Part shown: positions 23,273-28,539 of the stretch, in pieces
How positions within the stretch are numbered: position 1 is the first letter of the stretch
How the letters are laid out: every line of letters starts with the position of its first letter
Assembly: GCA_964368495.1 (NCBI GenBank)
Contig: CAYJAJ010000019.1
Coordinates: 1 to 28,539, forward strand
DNA length: 28,539 nucleotides
Reading direction: 5' to 3'
Origin: CALVGQ01 sp964368495
Lineage (GTDB): Bacteria; Bacillota_I; Bacilli_A; Erysipelotrichales; Erysipelotrichaceae
Made by a program: the position numbers and the translations under genes
The notes under the pieces: model-generated
Databases searched by the model: none
What the model was told of the DNA's origin: nothing
Seen by the model: the letters and a program-made list of their open reading frames with translations, nothing else

Positions 23273-24543
23273 AGGTAAAAATATTTCCAGGAGAGATTAA
23301 GCAAAGTTTGATTAAAATACCTCCTAGTAAGTCGATGGCTCATCGTGCAATTATTTGTGCCTCTTTAGCAAAAGGGAAGAGCACTATTACAAATATTGAT
23401 TACTCTGTTGATATTAAAACGACAATTGATGCTATGCGTTTACTCGGTGCAAAGATTGAGGAAAAAGTGGATTCAGTTGTAATTGATGGTATTGAAGATT
23501 TTAATCAATTAATAAATAATCGAATTAACTGCAATGAGTCTGGTTCAACATTAAGATTTCTAATCCCAATCTTTTCATTATGTAGTCAAGAGATTTGTTT
23601 TACAGGTAGTGAACGCTTACTTAAAAGACCATTAAATGTATATAGTGATTTGTTTAACAGTCATAAAGAAACATTTATTCAAAATGAACGTGAGATTGTA
23701 GTTAATGAATCAATAAAATCGGGTGAGTACACGATTTCTGGTAATGTATCCAGCCAATTTATAAGTGGGTTATTGTTTGCACTACCATTTTGTAAAGGAG
23801 ATTCTATTTTACGGATATTAAAACCATTTGAATCAAGAAGTTATGTTGATTTAACAATTGAAATGATGGCGAAGTTTAATGTAGTAGTATCATTCATTGA
23901 TGAAACTACGATTTATATAAAAGGAAATCAAACATTTCAGCCCAATGATGTTGAAGTAGAAGGGGATTTTAGTCAATTAGGCTTTTTTGCAGCATTAGGA
24001 GCTATTAATAAGACACTAGATTGTGTTGGGCTAAGACATGATTCACTTCAAGGTGATAAACAATTAATCGATATATTAAACTCAATGAATATTAAAGTTG
24101 AAAAGATTGCGAATGGTTATAGGGTACATAAAGGTGCTTTTTCTGGTACAACTATTAATTTACAAAACTGTCCTGATTTAGGACCGATACTTATGGTTCT
24201 TGCTTCATTTGCAAATACATCTACGCACATTACAAATGCACAACGTTTACGAATTAAAGAGAGTGATCGTATTGATGCAATGCAAAGTGAGCTTATAAAG
24301 TGCGGTGTTAAAACATCTAGCACAGTAGATGAAGTGTTTATTGAAGGATGTAGTGTATGGGATAAAGATGTTGAAGTTTTTGGTCATAATGATCATCGTA
24401 TTGTAATGAGTTTTGCAATAGCTGCTACAGTTTCTAAGAAACCACTTATCATCGATGATGCCCAGGCTATTGCAAAAAGCTATCCAAGTTTTTTTGATGA
24501 TTTAAAAATGCTTGGGGTACGTTTAGAAAAGGTATTGCCATGA
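23269..24543 (+). CDS. aroA: 5-enolpyruvylshikimate-3-phosphate (EPSP) synthase
   Basis: Sixth step: transfers enolpyruvyl from PEP to shikimate 3-phosphate. The 424-residue protein shows IPPSKSMAHRAIICASLA near the N-terminus (catalytic Lys in SKS) and NESGSTLRFLIP, which replaces the GNAGTAMR-type loop. It also has DFSQLGFFAALGA, CPDLGPILMVLAS (catalytic Asp) and LRIKESDRIDAM, with GHNDHRIVMSFA near the C-terminus. The NESGSTLR loop is of the kind seen in clostridial-type enzymes. The start overlaps the aroF stop (ATGA) and the end overlaps tyrA the same way, consistent with tight translational coupling. Confidence 0.95.
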   Translation: MKVKIFPGEIKQSLIKIPPSKSMAHRAIICASLAKGKSTITNIDYSVDIKTTIDAMRLLGAKIEEKVDSVVIDGIEDFNQLINNRINCNESGSTLRFLIPIFSLCSQEICFTGSERLLKRPLNVYSDLFNSHKETFIQNEREIVVNESIKSGEYTISGNVSSQFISGLLFALPFCKGDSILRILKPFESRSYVDLTIEMMAKFNVVVSFIDETTIYIKGNQTFQPNDVEVEGDFSQLGFFAALGAINKTLDCVGLRHDSLQGDKQLIDILNSMNIKVEKIANGYRVHKGAFSGTTINLQNCPDLGPILMVLASFANTSTHITNAQRLRIKESDRIDAMQSELIKCGVKTSSTVDEVFIEGCSVWDKDVEVFGHNDHRIVMSFAIAATVSKKPLIIDDAQAIAKSYPSFFDDLKMLGVRLEKVLP

Positions 24544-25388
24544 ATAAACAGATGAATATTTTAATTGTGGGGCTTGGGTTAATTGGTGGAAGCTATGCAA
24601 AAGGTTTAAGTGAAGCAGGTTACAATGTAAATGCAATTGATATTAATCAAAAGAGTGTAGAGTTCGCGATTGATAAAGGTTGGATAGTTGATGGAAGCAC
24701 TAATGTAAACAATGTATGGTTAAAAGAGGCAGACTTAATTATTCTAGGCTTATATCCAAATCAGATTCTTTCATGGATTACGAGATACCAAGAACATATT
24801 AAAGAAAATTGTACCTTAACAGATGTAAGTGGTGTTAAAACTGCTATTGTTTATGAAATACAATCATGCTTAAGAAATGATATTAAATTCATTGCTTCCC
24901 ACCCAATGGCAGGGAAAGAAGTAAGCGGAGTGATGAATAGTGATAATGCAATTTTTCATAAAGCTAACTTTATTATTACGCCAACAAAACATAACAGTGA
25001 AAAAGAAATTGAAATGGTTAAACAATTGGCATCTGTGCTGAATTTTAACAGAATATCTATTTTATCAGTTGAAGAACATGACAAAATGATTGCATTCTTA
25101 TCTCAATTAACACATGTGCTTGCGGTAGTATTGATGAATACAAATGATAATGAACATCTTGTGGATTACACTGGAGATAGTTTTAGAGATTTAACTCGTA
25201 TTGCAAAAATTAATGAAAATTTATGGACTGAATTATTTTTATTAAATAAATCTAACCTAATAAAAGAAATCGAGACATTTCAAGCAGAATTAAACAACTT
25301 TAAACTACTTCTTCATAACGAAGATAAAGACGAAATGAAGAAATATTTTATTAAATCAACATTAAGAAGAAAAAAATTTGATAAATAG
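24540..25388 (+). CDS. tyrA: Prephenate dehydrogenase
   Basis: Oxidative decarboxylation of prephenate to 4-hydroxyphenylpyruvate on the route to tyrosine. The 282-residue protein has an N-terminal Rossmann fold with VGLGLIGGSYAKGL (10-23) and AIDI. The catalytic region includes DVSGVKT, ASHPMAGKEVSG and SQLTHVLA. A C-terminal ACT domain, present in some TyrA proteins, is absent. It is the only tyrosine- or phenylalanine-specific gene of the operon: chorismate mutase (unless elsewhere), prephenate dehydratase and an aminotransferase are not in the window. It overlaps aroA by 4 bases. Confidence 0.94.
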   Translation: MNKQMNILIVGLGLIGGSYAKGLSEAGYNVNAIDINQKSVEFAIDKGWIVDGSTNVNNVWLKEADLIILGLYPNQILSWITRYQEHIKENCTLTDVSGVKTAIVYEIQSCLRNDIKFIASHPMAGKEVSGVMNSDNAIFHKANFIITPTKHNSEKEIEMVKQLASVLNFNRISILSVEEHDKMIAFLSQLTHVLAVVLMNTNDNEHLVDYTGDSFRDLTRIAKINENLWTELFLLNKSNLIKEIETFQAELNNFKLLLHNEDKDEMKKYFIKSTLRRKKFDK

Positions 25389-25396
25389 GAGGTCAA

Positions 25397-25834
25397 ATGA
25401 AATTACTTATATTAAATGGACCGAATATTAATATGATTGGTATTCGTGAAAAAGGTATTTATGGTTCTATGGATTACCCAACTGTAATTAAAATGATTGA
25501 AGCATATGCAAAATCTAATAAAATTGAGATTATACATAAGCAAAGCAATCACGAAGGTGATCTTGTTGATTACATTCAACAAGCATACTTTGAAAAATTT
25601 GATGGAATTATTATTAATCCGGGGGCTTATACGCATACTAGTATTGCGATATTGGATGCATTAAAAGCTATATTTCCTATTCCAGCGGTTGAAGTTCATT
25701 TTTCTGATATTCACTCACGTGAAGAGTTTAGAAAAATATCTTTTTCTTCATTGGCCTGTGAAAAACAAATTTACGGGCATGGACCACAAGGGTATATTAT
25801 GGCAATTGATTATCTCATTAATAAAAAAAGTTAA
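25397..25834 (+). CDS. aroQ: 3-dehydroquinate dehydratase, type II
   Basis: Third step: 3-dehydroquinate to 3-dehydroshikimate by trans elimination; type II enzymes are dodecamers. The 145-residue length is typical. Conserved features are LLILNGPNINMIGIRE, IYG with the catalytic Tyr (Y22), QSNHEGDLVDYI, INPGAYTHTSIAI, EVHFSDIHSREEFR (catalytic His and binding residues) and YGHGPQGY. AGGAGG precedes ATG 25397. It completes the full set of shikimate-pathway activities in this operon. Its stop codon overlaps that of the convergent threonine aldolase gene inside a palindromic terminator. Confidence 0.96.
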   Translation: MKLLILNGPNINMIGIREKGIYGSMDYPTVIKMIEAYAKSNKIEIIHKQSNHEGDLVDYIQQAYFEKFDGIIINPGAYTHTSIAILDALKAIFPIPAVEVHFSDIHSREEFRKISFSSLACEKQIYGHGPQGYIMAIDYLINKKS

Positions 25835-25846
25835 GCAACTTTTTTT
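25823..25846. terminator. Shared palindromic terminator over the aroQ and ltaE stop codons
   Basis: AAAAAAAGTT (25823-25832), loop AAGC (25833-25836), and AACTTTTTTT (25837-25846) make a perfect 10-bp palindromic stem with T runs in both directions. The last codons and stop codons of both convergent genes are part of it (TTA 25831-25833 minus; TAA 25832-25834 plus). Confidence 0.75.
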
Positions 25847-26865
25847 AGATCAGAAATTAATTGATCTACATTCTCTTCTTTAGTTGCCCAACTTGTACAA
25901 ATACGTACAACAGAAGTATCTTCATGCTTTTCCCATAGGGCAAAAGCATATTTTTTTTCTAATTGACTTAATTGCGTGTTGCTTAAAATTATAAATTGTT
26001 GATTAGTATAGGAATCAGCATAAAGTGTGTAGTTAAGTTTAACTGCCGCTTTTTTTATTTTGATGGCCATGTCGATTGCATGTTTTGATATTTGATAATA
26101 TAAATTATCACTAAATAGGGTATCAAACTGTATTCCTAGTAGTCTTCCTTTCGCTAAAAGACCTCCATGACGTTTAATTAGGTATCTGAAATCCTTTTTT
26201 AATGATTCTTTTTTTATAACAACAGCTTCACCAAATAAAGCACCAACTTTTGTTCCACCGATATAAAATACATCACATAAGTCACAAATATCTTTTAATG
26301 TGCAATTGTTTGTTTCTGCTAGAAGCCCATATCCCATGCGCGCACCATCAATAAATAGGGGAATATCATATTTTTGGCACAGGGTATATAAATCGGATAA
26401 TTCTTCTTTAGTATATAAGGTTCCTGATTCGCTAGGAAATGATATGTAAACCATACCAGGTTGTACACAATGCTCTTTCGTTACATCATTTTTATGATCA
26501 ACAATCATTTTTTCGACTTGAGTAGCACTAATTTTTCCTTCACTATTTTCAATACTCAGAACTTTATGACCAGTAGATTCTATAGCCCCTGATTCATGCG
26601 TTGCGATGTGTCCGGTGTCTGCACTAATTATGCCTTGATGAGGTCGAAGAATAGAGCTAATAACTACTGTATTTGCTTGAGTACCGCCAACTAAGAAATG
26701 GACATCAATATTTGTGTTTTCACAAGCTAATTTGATTTTTTCTCTTGCACTATTTGAATAATCATCTAAACCATAGCCACAGGTTTGTTCAAAGTTTGTT
26801 TCAGCAATTCTTTTAATTATTTGAGGATGTGCTCCTTCAGTGTAATCACAATCAAAACGTATCAT
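25831..26865 (-). CDS. ltaE: Low-specificity threonine aldolase (PLP-dependent)
   Basis: PLP enzyme of the beta-eliminating lyase family that splits threonine or allo-threonine into glycine and acetaldehyde. The 344-residue protein begins MIRFDCDYTEGAHPQII and has the family segments GYGLDDYS, FLVGGTQANTVVI, HIATHESGAIE, FIDGARMGYGL and the PLP-lysine motif IGGTKVGALFGEAVV. The substrate is predicted from the family; related L-allo-threonine or phenylserine aldolases look alike. ATG 26865 has only a moderate AGGA upstream. It is a single gene between rpsD and the convergent aro operon, using its own promoter inside the rpsD terminator region. Confidence 0.9.
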   Translation of the reverse strand: MIRFDCDYTEGAHPQIIKRIAETNFEQTCGYGLDDYSNSAREKIKLACENTNIDVHFLVGGTQANTVVISSILRPHQGIISADTGHIATHESGAIESTGHKVLSIENSEGKISATQVEKMIVDHKNDVTKEHCVQPGMVYISFPSESGTLYTKEELSDLYTLCQKYDIPLFIDGARMGYGLLAETNNCTLKDICDLCDVFYIGGTKVGALFGEAVVIKKESLKKDFRYLIKRHGGLLAKGRLLGIQFDTLFSDNLYYQISKHAIDMAIKIKKAAVKLNYTLYADSYTNQQFIILSNTQLSQLEKKYAFALWEKHEDTSVVRICTSWATKEENVDQLISDLKKVA

Positions 26866-26893
26866 ATATTTTTCCTACAACTTTCTGAAATAT

Positions 26894-26922
26894 ATTATAG
26901 TACAAAATAAAAAAAAGCTCAA
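26894..26922 (-). promoter_or_regulatory. ltaE promoter overlapping the rpsD terminator
   Basis: On the minus strand TTGAGC (26922-26917), a 17-base spacer and TATAAT (26899-26894). The -35 lies in the 3' arm and loop of the rpsD terminator hairpin. Confidence 0.6.
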
Positions 26923-26935
26923 TTACGAGCTTTTT
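26903..26935 (-). terminator. rpsD terminator
   Basis: AAAAAGCTC (26912-26920), loop AATTAC, and GAGCTTTTT (26927-26935) form a 9-bp stem. On the minus strand it is followed by a T8 tract and further T-rich sequence. It overlaps the rpsD stop codon (26934-26936). Confidence 0.85.
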
Positions 26936-27536
26936 ATCTGTTGTAGTATTCTACTACTAATAGTTCATTAAATTCTTGATTAAGTTCATTTCTTTCAGGT
27001 AAACGAACATATGTTCCTTTTTTAGCTTCTTTGTCAACTTTAACAAACGCAACAGTATTAATGTTTGCATCTAATGCATCAGCGATAGAAGCCATATTTA
27101 ATGATTTTTCTTTAATACTAATTTCCATTCCTGGTTTAACTTGGAATGAAGGGATATTAACTTTTTTACCGTTTACAAGTACATGTCCATGATTTACTAA
27201 TTGTCTAGAACCACGACGAGTTCTTGCGAATCCTAAACGATACACGATGTTATCTAAACGTGATTCTAAAAGGAATAATAGGTTATGACCTGTAACACCT
27301 TTCATTTTAGTAGCACGAGAGAATGTGTTAGCGAATTGACGTTCGTTAACTCCATACATGTGTCTAATTCTTTGTTTTTCGCGTAATTGTGTTCCGTAGT
27401 TGCTTAATTTGATGCGTTTTGTTGGTCCATGTTGACCAGGTGCGTAAGCACGGCGTTGTAGTTCTTCACCAGTTTCTAAAATTGAGAAACTAAGGCGACG
27501 AGATATCTTCCAAACCGGTCCAGTATTTCTTGCCAT
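26934..27536 (-). CDS. rpsD: 30S ribosomal protein S4
   Basis: Primary 16S rRNA-binding protein that nucleates 30S assembly, and in Bacillus also the repressor of its own mRNA. The 200-residue protein starts MARNTGPVWKISRRLSFSIL and has YAPGQHGPTKR, the S4 RNA-binding domain (SRLDNIVYRLGFARTRRGSRQLVNHGHVLVNG, about residues 91-123) and a conserved C-terminus. The four-cysteine zinc motif of some S4 proteins is absent. ATG 27536 follows AAGGAGG. As in Bacillus, rpsD stands alone rather than in the alpha operon, with a structured leader and a strong promoter. Confidence 0.98.
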   Translation of the reverse strand: MARNTGPVWKISRRLSFSILETGEELQRRAYAPGQHGPTKRIKLSNYGTQLREKQRIRHMYGVNERQFANTFSRATKMKGVTGHNLLFLLESRLDNIVYRLGFARTRRGSRQLVNHGHVLVNGKKVNIPSFQVKPGMEISIKEKSLNMASIADALDANINTVAFVKVDKEAKKGTYVRLPERNELNQEFNELLVVEYYNR

Positions 27537-27706
27537 TTTGTCTTCCTCCTTGTGTTTTATTGACTAAAACAACAACAGGTACAAATCTTCGATACAAAGT
27601 GTTGATATTAATAATTTCGCTCACAAGCAGCAAGTTACTATTACTCAGATTAATCTGATATCAACGCTACCTATATCAACTTTGTAAGCTGCTTTATGTT
27701 TTGGCA
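27537..27706 (-). promoter_or_regulatory. Structured rpsD leader, candidate S4 autoregulatory site
   Basis: About 170 transcribed bases before rpsD contain nested complementary segments. ATATCAACTTTGT (27673-27685) can pair with ACAAAG-tg-TTGATAT (27594-27608). GCTGCTT (27688-27694) can pair with AAGCAGC (27625-27631), which crosses the first helix, so the two form a pseudoknot or are alternatives. TCAGATTAATCTGA (27645-27658) is a perfect palindrome between them. In Bacillus, S4 represses rpsD through a leader RNA; the location and complexity fit that, but I did not match a known consensus and did not fold it by computer. Confidence 0.5.
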
Positions 27707-27713
27707 CTTAAAT

Positions 27714-27742
27714 AGTTTATCAAACAACGCCATAGATGTCAA
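27714..27742 (-). promoter_or_regulatory. rpsD promoter (sigma-A)
   Basis: On the minus strand a perfect TTGACA (27742-27737), a 17-base spacer and TAAACT (27719-27714) preceded by TGA (extended -10). The predicted start is near 27707, giving a leader of about 170 bases. Confidence 0.8.
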
Positions 27743-27807
27743 ACTTTTGTTGTAATGTTTGAGATATATAGAACACAGCTTTTAATGTTATTTCGTCTTC
27801 GCTCACG

Positions 27808-28107
27808 TTATTCATCTATCACAACAATTGTTACTTTAACATTGTCTCCTATTTGTTTATTGAGTTTTACTCTTGTTTCTTTTAGAATACCAATGATATA
27901 ACAAACTGTACCGTCTGAATTCGTAATCCCCATATTCACGATGCTGCCAGTATAAGGAAGTCCGTCAAAAGTGGCAACTACCTTCAACCTTCCTTTTCCA
28001 AATTCTTTTCTTATATCATATGGAAATCTGACATATGCACCACCATTAGAACCTTCTTCAATACTAGTATTAAACTCAATAAAATTGTTTTTTATTTTTG
28101 GTATCAT
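27808..28107 (-). CDS. DUF1905 family protein
   Basis: Function unknown. A 99-residue protein that is almost entirely one DUF1905 domain. Its features are NGGAYVRFPYDIRKEFGKGR near residues 21-40, the ATFDGLPYTGSIVNMG segment, and a C-terminal IGDNVKVTIVVID; DUF1905 domains form a small beta-barrel. I chose ATG 28107, which has AGGAG 9 bases upstream; a GTG at 28140 in the same frame would add 11 polar residues that include the ribosome site. It is followed closely by the rpsD promoter, without a clear terminator between. It is probably transcribed from within the AT-rich region to the right. Confidence 0.85.
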   Translation of the reverse strand: MIPKIKNNFIEFNTSIEEGSNGGAYVRFPYDIRKEFGKGRLKVVATFDGLPYTGSIVNMGITNSDGTVCYIIGILKETRVKLNKQIGDNVKVTIVVIDE

Positions 28108-28320
28108 TTTTTTATTCTCCTGTGTATTTGTTTTTGCCACTAGAATGATAAAACACTCGTTAAAATATGACTAACATATATAGTGTTAATTTTACGCTAA
28201 TTATTTATTATATATAAGATAAGTGGCAACATTTTTTAAAAACATATGTAATTTTTCTCATAATTGATAGTTTCTAATAATTTCTTGTTTCGTCATTTTT
28301 CCTTTTTTTGAATATGCTTT

Positions 28321-28366
28321 GTAATAAAAAAGACATTAATTATTTTTCTTTTAATCTAATGTCTTT
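28321..28366 (-). terminator. Minus-strand terminator of a gene to the right
   Basis: AAAGACATTA (28329-28338) and TAATGTCTTT (28357-28366) form a 10-bp stem, with a possible inner ATTA/TAAT extension. On the minus strand it runs into TTTTTT. This implies a minus-strand transcript arriving from beyond the window or from the frame at 28431-28539. Confidence 0.65.
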
Positions 28367-28430
28367 AATCACTTTTTATTTAATTTTCATATATTTAACT
28401 AGAGTAATTACTCAAATGCAATTTTAGACT

Positions 28431-28539
28431 TTATTTATCAAAAGTTCTAAAAATTACATTTTTTTTATAACAAGTGTCAATTTGGTTAATAAACACGAAT
28501 CTTACTGAGGTTACGACATCTAAAACTGTAATGTTTAAT
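28431..28539 (-). CDS. Possible 3' end of an unidentified minus-strand gene
   Basis: One minus-strand frame is open from the window edge for 35 codons to TAA at 28433-28431. It reads LNITVLDVVTSVRF, then a segment with INQIDTCYKK, and ends IFRTFDK. The alternating hydrophobic pattern looks like protein, and a minus-strand terminator lies about 65 bases downstream. Thirty-five codons could be open by chance, though in DNA this AT-rich stops are frequent. No family is recognised. Confidence 0.3.
   Translation of the reverse strand, partial: LNITVLDVVTSVRFVFINQIDTCYKKNVIFRTFDK

Larger units (their letters stand above)
28108..28539. other. AT-rich, mostly non-coding right end
   Basis: This stretch holds the probable DUF1905 5' region, one minus-strand terminator (28321-28366), a perfect palindrome GAGTAATTACTC (28402-28413), an imperfect hairpin (28422-28452) and perhaps the end of a minus-strand gene. 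A possible weak DUF1905 promoter on the minus strand is TTGCCA (28229-28224) with TAAATA 16 bases on. I see no RNA gene. Confidence 0.5.

Noticed and set aside
28258..28296. Minus-strand mini-frame of 12 codons (MTKQEIIRNYQL) as a leader peptide for the DUF1905 gene
   Set aside because: It has no codon bias, no following terminator or alternative hairpins, and its Shine-Dalgarno-like sequence is too close to the start.

Overview
The window is an AT-rich chromosomal segment of an endospore-forming Firmicute. Gene content and order (dnaG-rpoD-trmK; rpsT facing gpr-spoIIP; dacB-spmA-spmB-rluB) match the Bacillus-type core genome. Small gene sizes, TTG starts, very low GC and a fused AroE-AroK suggest an Erysipelotrichia-like or other deep-branching low-GC Bacilli lineage. 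That placement is an inference; nothing in the window identifies a species. I see no mobile elements, CRISPR, tRNA or rRNA genes.

Layout. (1) 1-4620 (+): 3' end of glycyl-tRNA synthetase, then dnaG, rpoD and trmK, a 'macromolecular synthesis' operon closed by a bidirectional terminator. (2) 4622-4977 (-): rpsT with its own promoter. (3) 5023-7040 (+): sporulation genes gpr, spoIIP and a small YqxA-like membrane protein. (4) 7047-11112 (+): fmt, lepA and hemW. (5) 11204-14154 (+): dacB-spmA-spmB (spore cortex and core dehydration) and rluB. (6) 14163-15862 (-): rqcH, of the ribosome quality-control pathway. (7) 15923-18636 (+): tldD-tldE. (8) 18679-25846 (+): a complete aromatic amino-acid operon aroB-aroC-aroEK-aroF-aroA-tyrA-aroQ. 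It carries all seven shikimate-pathway activities in six genes, plus prephenate dehydrogenase. (9) 25831-28107 (-): threonine aldolase, rpsD with a structured leader, and a DUF1905 protein. (10) 28108-28539: about 430 bases with little coding content, holding a terminator and probably the last codons of a minus-strand gene entering from the right.

Most notable system. Between tldE and aroB lies what looks like a complete ribosome-mediated transcription attenuator. It has a strong promoter, a 14-codon leader peptide MKTTIKSYYFYFIN with five consecutive Tyr/Phe codons, a chain of mutually exclusive RNA pairings, and an intrinsic terminator 10 bases before the aroB ribosome binding site. The pairings can be arranged like the enterobacterial his leader. 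Stalling at the Tyr/Phe codons leaves the antiterminator free. Reaching the stop codon masks segment 1 and lets the terminator form. Firmicutes are better known for T-box, TRAP or riboswitch control of such operons, so this leader deserves a close look.

Other points: the spoIIP ribosome binding site lies in a hairpin whose loop carries a sigma-E-like -10; spmB lacks a well-placed conventional start codon; convergent aroQ and ltaE have overlapping stop codons within one palindromic terminator; and the rpsD leader has a compact fold that could be an S4 autoregulatory site.
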